DNA from: Aselliscus stoliczkanus
Lineage: Eukaryota > Chordata > Mammalia > Chiroptera > Hipposideridae
Reading direction: 5' to 3'
DNA length: 64,000 bases
Assembly: GCA_033961575.1 (NCBI GenBank)
Contig: CM066729.1
Location: 93,375,001 to 93,439,000, forward strand
Made by a program: the position numbers and the translations under genes. How positions within the stretch are numbered: position 1 is the stretch's first letter; the number at the start of each line of letters is the position of its first letter. Shown in pieces: positions 11,051-23,419 of the stretch. Below the pieces are notes generated by a model. It searched no databases and was not told the DNA's origin. It was given only the letters and a program-made list of their open reading frames with translations.

Positions 11051-11671
11051 TATTGTTTACTCTACTGCAGTCTTAGGAGGGCTTGTCATCATTATTATTC
11101 TTGTATGTCACTCTATAATGTCAATGGGTAATGGATATCAAAGTAGCCACACAAAAATAGTTATGGTGTTCATTTTATTTGCATGCTTCTTCATTCTTTC
11201 AGGAAGTTGCTAACCTTACACTTCTAAATCATGAATACAGTATTAAAGAGTTTGGCAGTAATTAATTCAAGCTTGATTCCCTTCTATTAAAATATCTGAA
11301 AAGCTCACACTAGTGGAGTGAATTGGTGGTGTCCTTTCTGTGTCCTCAGGGTGAACCAAAATTTGACCTCATCAACTATTCTATTGATATCGCAGATAAA
11401 TTCTCTGACGTATTTCCCTGTGGATTTATCTTTAGTGTGTTCTCTAAGACCTTTTAGGAATTCATTAACAAAGAATAGAGAAAAATCTGCCTATTTTCGC
11501 TTGTGGTGTCTGAGTTTATCCTGGTAATTCCTGACCCCTTAAACTTTAAATTCATTGAATAGCTAAAAAGACTTAAATAAAAGCCCCCCTTCCCCCCCGC
11601 CTTCCTTTCCAAGGTTATACGATACAAAAAAGCTATCTTGAAGCAGCACTATAGGTCACTATAATTTCCTC

Positions 11672-11673
<2 letters not shown>
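11051..11673. other. Unassigned sequence
   Basis: No gene seen. Includes a C-rich run near 11586-11600. Confidence 0.45.

Positions 11674-11741
<68 letters not shown>
11674..11741. repeat. Compound (AT)n(AC)n microsatellite
   Basis: About 23 AT units run directly into about 10 AC units. Uninterrupted, so probably length-polymorphic. Confidence 0.97.
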
Positions 11742-11944
11742 TACCTTTCTGCATTTCATAATTAATACTCTTTTCTAAACTTGAAATTTTGAAAATGTGT
11801 ATGCATTTTTCCTCAAAGAGTCAGGTTCAATGAAATGGCCCAGTAGTGTAATATACCTAAATTTTGAACAATTTGCACTGAGTTATTAAAAAATAAAATC
11901 TCATGAATTTGCTAGTATATATGTATGTGTGTTCTATGTAATGG

Positions 11945-12425
11945 GGTATTGTAGGTTGAAAAATGACTTCCAAATATGTCCACCTCATAATTCATTTGAC
12001 CTGTGAATGTTATCTACATGGCATGAAAAGGACTCTGTAAATGTGATTAAGTTAAGGATCTTACAGTCCACAGGTTATCCGTTACCACAGGGGTCTGATG
12101 TTATCATGGGAGTCCATATAGGAGGGATGCAGGACGGTCAGAATCAGAAACAATGGAGATGTAACAGAAATCGAGATTGAACTGATGCACTTTGAAGATG
12201 GAGGAAAGGCCCACAATCCAAGAAATAGACAGCCAGCCACTAGATGCTCAAAAAGGCAAGGAAATAACTTCTTTCATCAGTCTCCAGAAGAAACCATCTT
12301 TGTGAGTTGTTGAGATTTTACCCCAGTGAAATCAGTTTGTTTTTCTGACCTCTAGACAGGTAAGACAATATGTTTGTGATGTTTTGATTTAATTTTTTAC
12401 AGCACCAATAAAATACTACATGGGG
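11945..12425 (+). mobile_element. MLT1-type ERVL-MaLR LTR
   Basis: The landmarks of MLT1 LTRs occur in order: TGTGATTAAGTTAAGGATCT near 12040, CTTTGAAGATGGAGGAAAGG near 12192, AAAAGGCAAGGAAATAACTT near 12250, the CCCCAGTGAAATC segment near 12320, and a terminal region where ACAGCACCAATAAAATAC replaces the usual TACAGCAGC-AATAGAA-ACTAATAC. Solo and old. MaLR LTRs are remnants of non-autonomous ERVL-related retrotransposons that lack functional viral genes. Confidence 0.8.
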
Positions 12426-14459
12426 CTAGTGAGTTTATAAGTCTATCACCTGCTGTTATATGGCAGTCTTTAATTTTATGCATTTGTTATTTTTTCAGGC
12501 CATGACTGCCTCTGCTTGTAATAGTCCAGCATCAGGTACACAAATGTATAGGCTTAAAGCCCATTTCCTTTTAGTCCTTTTACTTACAAGTTGATAAATA
12601 CAATTCATCATCTCTTCATTGGGATGGATCATGAAGACATAACTTAGTCTGATCCAAATGTGGACCTCAAAGTTGCAAATGCTGTTACTTAGAATTCTCC
12701 AAGAAGTAGAGTGAGAGACCATCATTAGTCTCCTTGTGAATAACCTTAACGTTTAGATATGTCACTGATTATAGTAGCTGAAAGATTATTTTCCTATTAT
12801 TCATATTTTGTTCCAATCATTTTATGTATGTATGTATTTTCCATCTGTCCACATTTGCTATGGATTTGCTATGAATTCTACAAATTTTCCTACACACTGT
12901 ATGAAGCAACATTTTCTATTGTTTTTAATGTATGTTAATTTTTCTTCAAGTAACTTCTCCTGATCTTACTATGCTATTATTTAGCAAAGAATCTTGTGTT
13001 CTACAATATAAAATATTTTATGCATTTTGAACATTTGTCTTCTTATTCCCCCCCCTTTTTTTTTTTTTTTTACCAAACCATGGTTAACAGCTTTCTGACT
13101 GAATTCATAAGCTTATGTCTTCCCATACTTTTGTAGAGCCTTTTGTTCTTCATAAAACTTTCAAATTTGACAATTTCCTGTTGTGTTTTTTTTCAGCAGA
13201 GCAAAGTGTGTATAAAACTGTGTATTAGGTAAAATGTTACTTTATGTTTTCATAGCTTTCTAGTCAGTAAGATATTATGGTTTTCTTCCTAATACTTATG
13301 TCTACTTTTTTTATACATATCTTTAACTTTATTCCAAAATTATCTCCATGTTTGTATGAATTTTCAGTAAGATTTGAGTTGGTCTCTAATAATCTATGCT
13401 TTTGGCATAAAGCAGCATAGAATTAGTGACCATAGTCATTGAAAATTCAGGCCCTATACATGTAGAGATGTAAGCTATTTAAATGTATTTTATTTAATTT
13501 TCTATTGTATCTTCAGAGATGTACTGCACTGTGAGGGATAGAACTGGGTAGGGAGCTGGTACAACAAATTTGTAATTTTAGGCAAGATACCTTTGCTTCT
13601 AATTCTTAGATTCTGCTTTTTGAATTTGCATCTTTAGGTATTTATTGATTTTTGACTCTTTCCTCTATCCTACCACACAAGTACATCTTCCCATTCCTTA
13701 TATTCTCTCAAATTAGCTGCATGTATGTATATAAGTGAAAAAAGATTTTCACTGCACATGATTAATTCAAAGTCATTGCATGAAAATACCTGTAGGTGAA
13801 AACAAAACATTGTCCTTTATCTTGTGTGTAACACTAAGCATACACACAGAAATAAATGGTATTATTTTATATGTTTTTTTCTTGAATTTTTTTTAAGTGG
13901 TTTGTTAATTTTATAATTCAACAAATGCATAGAAATTTATCAGGGTTTTTACAAAATGCCCCTTAATGAATCACAAATAAGGATTCCAGAAAAATTTAAA
14001 ACACATAACTAGTATTGACACTTTGCATTTTTGAAGTGTTTTATAATTTCTGACCAGACACTGCAGCACCTTGGTAGCCAAGAGTGCCAATTTCTATACA
14101 TTGCAAATTTGCAGATGGAATAGGAAAACACTTTTAGACACAAAGATACTGTGACTCAATCCTTGTCTTTCTGGAGTGTTCCATTTTTTGATGTTAGTTA
14201 ATTACTCTTTGGTGCCAGTCAAATCACATAAATGGTAACATCAACAGAGCAGCAGTTCTTACAGAGATTACAGTTGCAAACTTGGTAAGAATAAGAAATA
14301 ATTATATTCTGAATCAAAGAAAATTTTCTATGTTTGAAAGTCAATATTCAAGTTCTAATGATAAAACAAAGGTGGTTTTGGGATGTGTATAACACATGCT
14401 GAGTTACATTTGAATATTTACTCAAAAGATATATTTGTGACATAAATATTTGTGTGTGT
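12426..14459. other. Unassigned sequence (about 2 kb)
   Basis: AT-rich, with a C7T17-like homopolymer at about 13050-13071 and some short direct ATGT repeats at about 12824-12836. A minus-strand frame at 12495-12725 ends in a good GTAAGT donor-like site but lacks a convincing acceptor. No gene called. Confidence 0.5.
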
Positions 14460-14529
14460 ATGTGTATATGTATTATATATATATATATACTTGTGTGTGA
14501 ATATACATATATTTGTGTGAGCATATACA

Positions 14530-14588
<59 letters not shown>
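14450..14588. repeat. Compound GT/AT microsatellite
   Basis: Degenerate GT and AT repeats up to 14530, then (GT)7 followed by an uninterrupted (AT)22 tract at about 14545-14588. Confidence 0.95.
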
Positions 14589-14590
<2 letters not shown>

Positions 14591-14749
14591 GTCTTGATCC
14601 CTACAAAAAGTAGCTTAAAATCTAAACATTTATGTTTTATATAAATCATATTCAGGGTTGACATTTCATCAACCTTGGAATATTCTTTTGTACATACTGA
14701 CACTCAATAGAATATTGTTATCAATTCCCCTAGGCCTCTGTTTTGCTTA

Positions 14750-14768
14750 AACTAGCGCCATCTATTGA
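14750..14768. promoter_or_regulatory. CTCF-like core motif (weak)
   Basis: ACTAGCGCCATCTATTGAG resembles the reverse CTCF core (AGCGCCMYCTRSTGG-type). It is a single motif match in otherwise unique sequence, so function is speculative. Confidence 0.2.
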
Positions 14769-15127
14769 GAATTAGTTTATAATTTTATGGGTTGGTGCAA
14801 AGGTCCTAAAAACAAGGATGGCTTTTTTTGAAGGCAAAGAGGAAAGAGGAAATTAGAGATATAGCAAGGCTATAGTTTTAGTTGATGCTGTTGCTTTTAT
14901 TAAAGAAATATTAAGTTGGCTCAAAAAAGAGTGGGGAGAAAAGTTTATGACTAAAAATAAAATCCAGAGGCCACTTACTCAATCTCCCTTCTGTACTCTT
15001 TAGACCAACATTCCTGAAAGATATGATCTTTTGGTCATAAGTCCTTCCTGATGAATATGAGATTAGGTGAAGCTGGAGTTGAGTAAAGTTAGGTTCTACA
15101 ATATGGGTGATTTAAAGAAGTGCATTA

Positions 15128-15221
15128 CTGGGCTGGCTTTGGAAACCAGCGGCCCTGGTTCGGTCCCACATGTGAGGGCCAGTAACACTGCCCTCAAAAA
15201 ATAAAACAAAACCTGGCTCTG
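15128..15221 (+). mobile_element. 5'-truncated short SINE (family A)
   Basis: It begins inside the tRNA-like head (GGGCTGGCTTTGGAAACCAG), continues through box B-like GGTTCGGTCCCACA and ends in an A-rich tail. The perfect 13-bp direct repeat AAGAAGTGCATTA at 15115-15127 and 15222-15234 proves that it was inserted already truncated, by incomplete reverse transcription. The upstream polymerase III box A is missing. Confidence 0.9.
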
Positions 15222-15239
15222 AAGAAGTGCATTATTGAA

Positions 15240-15695
15240 CTTTTGTATTTTTTTAGCCTCTATTTTATTTATTTCCTCTTTGATTTTATTATTTCCTTCC
15301 TTGTATTCATTTTGGGCTTTGTTTGCTGTTGTTTTTCCAGTTCCCTGAGGTGTAAACTTATACTGTTTATTAGATATTTTTCTTGTTTTTTTTTTTTAGG
15401 TAGGCCTGTATTGCTATGAATTTCTCTCTTATCAAGGGTTCATTTCATAAATTATATAACCACTATACTGTACACCTGAAACTAATATAAAATAATATTG
15501 AATGTTAACTATAATTTAAAAAATATATAATCACTGATGTAAAGTACAACTTAGAGAATATAATCAATGGTATTGTAATAGCTATGTAAGGTATCAGATG
15601 GGTAGTAGACCTGTTGGGATTATCACTTTGTGAGGTGTGTAAATGTCTAATCACTATATTGTTTTGTACACCTGAAACTAATAATAATAATGAAA
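15240..15695 (+). mobile_element. L1 with inverted ORF2 segment joined to 3' UTR
   Basis: About 15241-15440 matches L1 ORF2 on the minus strand. The same text, diverged, occurs at 54500-54680 inside the large L1. It is followed by plus-strand L1 3' UTR with CTGTACACCTGAAACTAATA and, 170 bp later, a second TTTGTACACCTGAAACTAAT. The pattern suggests either a second twin-primed L1 with a large internal loss or two adjacent fragments. No clean target duplication. Confidence 0.65.
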
Positions 15696-15699
15696 CAAA

Positions 15700-16469
15700 T
15701 GTGTTATTGGGTGGAGATTATTAAGAAGGAAGCTTGGAACTACATTTTTCCTTGTTGCAGAATAATGTTTCTGAATTTAGAAATACATTATTCTTTTTAA
15801 TAGTAAATGATTCTGAAATGAATACACATTCAAAGACATATCACAATGTGTCTTTGGTCTTTTGATACAATAATGATATAATATAAATTATAATAATATA
15901 AACTTTATGATCCTATGGCCTTACTCTTTATAAGTAAGCCACTCCCTACCTTTTCAGATTCTAGTATAATCATGTAGCCTTAGGCAATAAATTATATACA
16001 ATTTCACCTATGAAACACTCCTGCTGAAATATTTTTCATTACACAAATTTGTATTATACTTTTTTAGTGTGCTTAGAATTTAACAGTCATACACTTAGAA
16101 CATTCTTAATAGATTTGGTTCATAAGAACATGTTAAAATTATAGATCATGCATAATAATGCATTGGATGAATTATGTTTATTTAGATTGGAATAAATTAC
16201 CAGTTGTACAAATCTTATCTCATGAAATATCCTTAAGGATACCCTTTTAAGCATATCCTGTAAAACTATTTAATATGCAAAATATATGACCTAGAAATTC
16301 TGGTTTTTAAAGTGCTTCAGTTTTTAATGCTACATAATAAATGCTGGCCTAATAATTAACACTTACATATTCTTTTTCACAGAGATTAAAAAGAACACAA
16401 ATTTGCATTCTCTCTATTTAACATATGTTCGACTGTTAGCTACTTGGATATTTCACACCTCAAAAACAT
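15700..16469. other. Unassigned AT-rich sequence
   Basis: No gene or confident repeat seen. Confidence 0.5.
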
Positions 16470-16665
16470 GACACTGGAAGCAATGCAATGATGCAGTTTG
16501 GAGCACCATCTTTGACACCAAGCTACTTGGGTTAAAGTGCTGCCACTGCCACTTACAACAAGGAAGTCCCTGTAATTGTAGATAATATAACCTAAGTCAA
16601 AGTTGATTATAAGAAAGAGATTATATGTAAAGTTCTTAGAAATAGTGACCAAGAAAAACACCCTA
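16470..16665 (+). mobile_element. MIR element
   Basis: TTTGACACCAAGCTACTTGG followed by GTTAAAGTGCTGCCACTGCC and ACTTAC corresponds to the MIR core (ctggGTTcaaatCCTGcCACTTAC type). Decayed CTAAGTCAAAG and TTCTTAGAA segments follow at the expected spacing. MIR is an ancient tRNA-derived SINE once mobilised by L2. Confidence 0.65.
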
Positions 16666-16779
16666 TTAGCTTGTTATTATTATCTGCTGCTTTCTAGGTA
16701 ACATTTTTCACCGATTTCATTTTCACCATTTTCTTTCAATTTTTTTCTAAATTTGCATCTTATATTACCCAATAATCTT

Positions 16780-17070
16780 ACTTATGCTGCTGATATATGC
16801 TGTTAATGGCTGCTTATTAACTATTCCCAAACTCAAATAACACCAGTTGAGGTTGAAAATAGCACCATTCGCTGGCTAGGAGCTGTCTGATTAGAGCATT
16901 TAAAATACCATTGCTCATGAGCCATTGTTCATAAACGTAAACAGCAACATCTTAGTGTAGCTCTGTTAACAAACCAAGGCTGAATTATCCCTTATATTAG
17001 CAGACCATGAAGGGAAGCTTACTGATCCTCTTTAATGAGGACTTTACTTTCATTATTCAAAACAAAACGA
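16780..17070. other. Candidate conserved noncoding stretch
   Basis: Unique, compositionally balanced sequence without simple repeats and rich in short homeodomain-, SOX- and FOX-like words (TGATTAG, CCATTGTTCA, CGTAAACAG, TTAATGAGG). It looks unlike the surrounding decayed repeats. Conservation cannot be tested here. Confidence 0.25.
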
Positions 17071-18120
17071 AGAAAAAAAAAACAAAAAAACAGGTGAGGT
17101 ATAATAGCATCTACAGAACTAAATAACATTTTAATTCTTGATAAGTTTAATTATCGTCAATGTAGGTGTTCAATCTAAATTGATTTGTTGGACATCACTA
17201 GATGATCACCAGTATGAGATTGATTATAAAAGCTCATGTTTTGCTTTTCCTTTTTTTTTTTAAGATAGCCTTTATAGTCTTTCTTAGTCATGTCTTTCTT
17301 ATTGCTACTATACATATATTAATTCTTCATGGGTCACTTACAGTTAGAAGAGACACTGCTTTCCAATTAAAGTGTGACTTTAGAATGGAAAGCAGAATAT
17401 TATTACCATTTTTTTAATTTAATGTAATAAAGGATAAATGTTAAAAACAACATGTAGACTTAATTAGCCTTAACTTTAAAAGTTAACTTTGAAAGTTAAA
17501 GTTAACTTTAACTTTTACTAAAATTCCACTGGTACAATTACTCTGACTTTTGTATTATTATTCATGATTATAAGCTTTGAAAACTGTATTTATTTCTCTT
17601 TTTCTACTAAAATATTTTAAAATCAGGTGTTCTATTTGTGTGTCCTAAGATTTAACAAGAATATGTTTTATAGATAAGCTTATGTTAGTTCTCTCCCCAA
17701 ATGAGGAAAAAAAAACACATAATACTACATTTTTATAATACTGTTTTAAAAGCTATATATTTAGTTCATTGAACTGTTCTTTATTTTTATATAAATTTTT
17801 TAATTGGTGTAGTAAATGCCACATGCAAAAGTAGACAATTTTTTTAGACAATGTTCTCTCTTCAAACAAACAAAACAAAAGGCCCTGAGAATTATACAGG
17901 TAAGTTCCCTCATTTTTATCTGTAAAACATTTTAATATCTCACTGTTCTAGACGAAGTAGTAAACTAAAAAGACTTCTGCATGTTGTAAATATTTTCAAT
18001 TTGTATGCTAAAGTTCTCTTAAGTTTTGAAAACCTTCCCAAGTGACCAACAGATATGAACTATTATAGTTATATCTGACAAACAGCAGATTAAACTGAGG
18101 AAGCCAAGATATGCATTTGT
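17071..18120. other. Unassigned sequence with a local palindrome
   Basis: AT-rich. At 17470-17515 the words TTAACTTT and AAAGTTAA alternate, giving overlapping self-complementary segments. No gene found. Confidence 0.5.
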
Positions 18121-18124
18121 AGTG

Positions 18125-18420
18125 ATGCTATAAATTGTTCCAAGTATGAGTCTAGTGGTGCATAATCACCTCACTGGTTCCAAATAATTAACAAGTCTCT
18201 TTAGGATGCAATAACATTGCCTCATGAGCTCATATTGGAATGTTTGATCAGGGCAGTAAACATTCAATTCAATAGCGATTTGGTACTGAAGTGATTGAAT
18301 AAAGAGCACAATATCTGTAGATATTTATAAAAGCTGAAAGCCATTGCTATAATGAAGTATTGATTCAATTATAATCATTTTTGGCTTCTTGTACATTCAT
18401 TGCTCCAAAAATACTAAATT
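18125..18420. other. Candidate conserved noncoding stretch
   Basis: Unique sequence with several TAATT/ATTAA words and other regulatory-looking words (CATAATCACCTCACTGG, TGATCAGGGCAGTAAACATT), no repeat hallmark and no open frame. Proposed only from composition and look. Confidence 0.2.
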
Positions 18421-19002
18421 CCTACAGTGATTTGAAATCTAAAAGATGTTATTTACACAAAATATTTACGTGCCACTTCTCCAGTCCATAATGTGTGCAT
18501 GTGAATGTGCCTGTGTTAAAGCAGCCTCAAAACAGCTCTACATACAATGCATGAACACACACATACAGTCTAATTGCTCTATGTGTATTAGGGGACTTAA
18601 ACATGAACACACAGGAAGTTAGGTGAAAAATTATGCACTGGTGGTGCTTTGAATCCCAGAAAGCATGATACCATAAGACATTCACGTTGCTCTGTGTGTT
18701 GGTGGACACAATAAGGATATTGCTGGGTATATATTACAGGGTGTATGGTTTCTTCAAAACATGGGTCAAGGTAATTTTCCAGGCCAGGAAAAGAGGTGTG
18801 AATCACCCATTGAAATATGTCAGAGTCTAAATGTCAGGTGGAAATAGAGACAAGAGTAACTTTTATTTTGCTTTCGAAGTAAATAGAAAAAAATAAATCT
18901 GGCTGTGATTCTAGGTATAATATAGGTTATAAATAAATATGTGAGAAAAAGTAGAATCTGGCAGTTTTACTTTCTGTTCTTTATTACCCATTACCCCTCC
19001 CG
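18421..19002. other. Unassigned sequence
   Basis: No gene or confident repeat. Minus-strand frames of 60-69 codons are open here but featureless. Confidence 0.45.

Positions 19003-19048
<46 letters not shown>
19003..19048. repeat. (CA)n microsatellite
   Basis: About 23 uninterrupted CA units. Confidence 0.97.
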
Positions 19049-19053
<5 letters not shown>

Positions 19054-21164
19054 TCCACAGAAAAAGATAGAAACAAAATCTACAAACACATACATACAAC
19101 TGCATAAGGAGCCTCTAAGCTTTTAGACCAGAAAGAGCTGGAAGGAAAAGTGGAAAAGATCCTGGCAAGAATCATTGTGATAGAGGCATGCAATTCCTAC
19201 TCCAATCCTGGAGTTAAAATCCACAAGAGCATTAGATAATTCTCAAGGAAGTTTGGAGATTCAGGGGCAGAATAGACTTGTACCCTATTAACTGTCTGTA
19301 AGTCTGAGCAATATCCTCTTCCCAGGCCTTCTGCTCTTCACGATGGTATGAGAACAATAGAATAGAGATGGCTGTGTCACACATAACTCTGCAGAAGTGG
19401 CCATTCATCACACTGAGGAAGAACTACTGAACTTCTGGTGTTCCTCTAAGGAGAGGAGAGAGTGATTGTATTTTCATGTGCGACCATGGCATCACCTAGA
19501 ATAACTGAGAGAGATAGGTGGCAAATTTGAGAGGTATCATGATTATTGCAAGTCTGTGCTGCCAGGAAATGCAGAATGGAAGGTCAAATTGATGGTAAGG
19601 TGAGGATGACACCATCACAGCACTGGATTGGGCACTGAGTGAGGGGAGAAATAAAAATTAGATACAGCCATGTGTACATCTCATGTGATGTAACCTTGGA
19701 AAATTGTTGACTTTCTAAGACTGGACACATCTGCCTGATGTTATAATGTGAGCTCAGACAAAGGAAGCAAAAAACCTTAGAACTTTGTACTGTAGATTAC
19801 ATGTTTCACATTGAGGGAAAGTTCTGTTGTTTATTTAAGGAGTAGTATTTAGGAAAATTGCATTTGATTTTAAAATAGAGACGGGAAACCAAAACACGTT
19901 CTTAAAAAAAAGGAGTTATATATGCAGAACTGAAATGGGGAGAGAAGTCAGAATACCAATATTGTTGATATTAAAAAGGGCTATTCAGCAATAAACTTGT
20001 AAGAATGTAAGTTAATCAATAAAATATATTTAAATGCAAATGGGTCATTAAGCTATATCTTGTGTGGTTCAGCTTGTACATTACAAGTAAAGCAATATTA
20101 ATGGAGCCATTAGAAATCAAAAAGGAATAACATGGTGATACAAAAAACATCTTATTAGAAATTAACTTGTATGGCATGCATACTATAGAAAATATTTTAA
20201 ATGAGTCAGAAGCTGTTCTATTGAACTCAGTTCTTAATTCTTTGATTCCCCTTGAGTCACTTTCTATAAAGGTCACTGAAACAATTACTTATTTTCATGA
20301 TCTATCCATCCCTACTTCATTGTTTTAGTTGTCATTTATCACATTGATAATTATTTGAGTTTCTTCTAGTACTGCCTTCTGAGTTTTCTGTTGAATGATT
20401 GATTTTGTGTCATTTAGTCAGAAATCAGCTGCACAGCAGGATGTAAAACTGGAGATTTTGCATTTAAGAACTATATAAGAAGATTGCTCCAGAGTTTTGT
20501 TATTAATTAATAAACCCAGATTATATGAAGATAAAAGATCCCAATTCTAACATGAAGAGATTGAAACAAGATATGGAGTGATAACTGAATTATCTATTTT
20601 TTACATGAGATGTTTTATTATACACAAAAAACAGAAGCTATTTAGATATATAAGTTATATTCTTTTTTGAGAAGCCAATATGTGAATCCAATTATATTCT
20701 TTGTAGTGAAAGTGTTCAATAAGACATAATGAAAAGTGGTCTCTTTCCATCATAGTTCAAGAGCTAACTTCCTCTGTTCTTCTGTTTAGTTAAATTATAC
20801 AAAATAATGCAATTTCAGAATATGTTGGAATCAATTATCTATAATAGCCTGTGAGTCCTAATAATAATGTTAATTTTATTTTGAATGGCTGGCTTTTGTT
20901 AGTCTTCTATTTATGCGCTCTTCTTGGATAAGACCCTCCCTTCCATTGGCAGGGCATGGGCCAAGTCAGAAAAGTTTTACAAAGCTTGAAGTTTTTCTTG
21001 GAGCTCAGATATTCATTATTAACCCTTAAGAACCTATTATAGTCATCCTTGCAACTCTTTAGATCAGAGGAGTGAAAAATTAATGGTTCCATTTTAAATA
21101 AACAGAGATTTCAAAGAAATCTAGTTTTTTCAATTTTCTGATTTAAATTTTATTAAAAATGTGA
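19049..21164. other. Unassigned sequence (about 2.1 kb)
   Basis: The part at 19100-19760 has a higher GC content and purine-rich text and could be an old LTR or unique DNA, but no landmark was recognised. The rest is AT-rich. A minus-strand frame of 86 codons at 20016-20276 has no motif. Confidence 0.5.
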
Positions 21165-21495
21165 TGGAGTATCTTAGTCTGTTCAGACTGATATAACAAA
21201 ATACCAAAGACTGGGTAGCTTATGCAAACCAGTTTGGAGGTTGAGAAGTTCAAGATCAAGGCCTGGTAGATTTGGTGGCTAGAGAAAGCCTGCTTTCTGT
21301 TCCATAGGTGGTATTTTTTTGCTGCGTTCACACTGGGAAATAGCAGAGGCATTCCTGTGGGTCTATTTATAAGACCACTAATCCCATGGGACCTCAGCAT
21401 CACCTAAAGGTTCTACTTCCTAATACCATCTCATTGGACATTACGTTTCAAAGTGTGATTTAGGGGCGGCTCAAACATTCAGACCGTTACATAGG
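21165..21495 (-). mobile_element. MST/MLT-type ERVL-MaLR LTR
   Basis: CTTAGTCTGTTCAGACTGAT, CCAAAGACTGGGTAGCTTAT, CACTAATCCCATGGGACCTC, the CACCTAAAGGTTCTAC block and CCTAATACCATCTCATTGGA match the reverse complement of MST-type LTR landmarks in order. The copy at 25225-25590 is the same type in the opposite orientation. A short internal segment is rearranged or lost. Confidence 0.8.
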
Positions 21496-23419
21496 CTTTA
21501 TGAAAACATTGATTCATTAGTACCCAAAGTATTTGGTTTTAAAATGTGAATGTGCATAATACTGGTTATCATTATCAACTCTGACAGTAAATACTTCTGA
21601 ACATACTGTTAAGGTGCAAATTTATGTTTCAGGTAGCGCTAAATAAGGCGTAGTGAAATGCAAACCATTAACAAACAATGTATGATTATTTTGCTGATAG
21701 CCCATTGGAATTACACAAACTATACTTTCAAACATTAGGCTTTCAACAAGAAGACACTGTATTTCAAGGACAGTACAAGGGATACCATTTTCTACAAAAA
21801 TGTTCATATTGGGTCTGAAGCTTTGTTTGATTTCTGTTGTAATAGGATATTGTGGTAGCTTAGTCAGTAGTTTGAGTTGATTAGGACATTTATGAGATTT
21901 GCTACTATTATCTTTGCCAATATTTGTGGGGCCAGTAATCCATGGGTTCCATGAGGCCAAGGTATAGTCTTCAACTTGATGTGGAAAAAATTGGTTTTGT
22001 TATTCTTAGAGAAGAAGGTTTAGAATCAGTGGTTAATGCTTAATTAGTAAAGACATTATTTAAAACCCTTTTTAAGAGCTTATTTTCTAGGGTTCATTCT
22101 ATGTGTTCAAATATATATATATATACCTTAATTCCTCCCTGTTTGTTTTTTCCTTACCAGGTCTCTTATATTGCATCTTAATCAACTGACAAACTGATTA
22201 AACTGGAAAGTCTATTTCTATTTTTGTCACTAGACCTATTTTTTTCATGTTAACTGGAATATATATATGTTCTAATATGACATTGGGGAAAGGTTCATAG
22301 TCTTTTAGGCTATTTATCAAGTGTTATTTCCATTTCTAGCCATTCTTGAATATTATGGAGGCCTGATTACTTTATGTCATCCTAAGGATCTAGCTAGTCT
22401 ACACTATTTATCCATTTTTTCCCCTATTTGATAACTCAGTGGATGAAATGATAAATATTAAGCAATTCTAGGTAATACATACACAGTAGAATTCTAAACT
22501 CAATTGTGAATTTAATTATATCTTCTTAATTTTAGGAAAGTGGTGATGGAATGCAGTTCAGCATGAGAACAAGATTTAAATTCTAATTGCATAGGGTCAG
22601 TTTTAGTCTTATTTATCTTCAGTGGAAATTGGAAATGTTCTTTAGTAGGATTCTTGGAGAGAAGGAAAATTGTTGGAGAGGACCAAAGGAGTGCAAGCAG
22701 GATACTAAGGAGGTAGGGAAGGATATGTGAGAGAGGTCTAAGGGTTTTATCACAGATTTGTTGAAGGGGTTGAAAAAAAGAAAAAAAAATTGCCAATAAT
22801 GATATATAAGTTTTAAGGCTGAGAAAATGAAATGGTGAACTGCCATCAACTGAGATGGGATTTTACTGTAAATTTTACAATTTACTAGGATACATTTGCG
22901 AGGTTGCTTAGACTTCCATGTGGTTGTGAGAGCAGGTCATTGGATAATGATATCTGGAGTCGAGAAGTCTGAGAAAGACTGGATGGACAACTATGGGATT
23001 AAGATTGAATAGAAAATAGTAATGAGGAACAATTCCTGGGTCAATCTAGTATTAAAAATTGTATTTTTTCATGAATCTTTGTGCATTCACCTGACCATTT
23101 CATGCTCATTGTTTCTTTTCAAGGAATGTCTTTGTGCTTCCTCTTTGCTTATCAAAGTCCATTCAGTTTTGAAAATTGGTTCTCTCTCTCTCTCGCTTGC
23201 ACTCGTTCTAGCTCTCTATCTCTCACCCTCCTATCCAAGCCAGCACTACCCCTTCCATATTTTCAGTCTTATTATATAGTCTTACTACTAAAACACAGCA
23301 AGCAGTAAAGAGTGAACACTTTCTTTTCTTATGCTTATATGTCTTAGTTCTTTCTCGCTGCTAAATTTTAGTGGTTAGGAATGGATACTTGGTAAAACAT
23401 GGTAAAAAGATAATTTTTC
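21496..23419. other. Unassigned sequence with an uninterrupted 112-codon minus frame
   Basis: The minus-strand frame at 21622-21960 stays open for 112 codons with mixed composition, and two overlapping minus frames (94 and 76 codons) occur at 22512-22849. I considered a decayed retroviral gene but saw no diagnostic motif. A short TA run lies at 22109-22124 and TC-rich repeats at about 23181-23225. Left unassigned. Confidence 0.4.

Noticed and set aside
12495..12725. Minus-strand frame with a GTAAGT donor-like site
   Set aside because: No acceptor with a polypyrimidine tract and no recognisable protein; follows closely on an old LTR.
14781..14800. GGTTGGTGCAAAGG, similar to the start of the MADE1/Hsmar1 inverted repeat
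   Set aside because: Only about 12 bases match and no second inverted repeat was found at a plausible distance.
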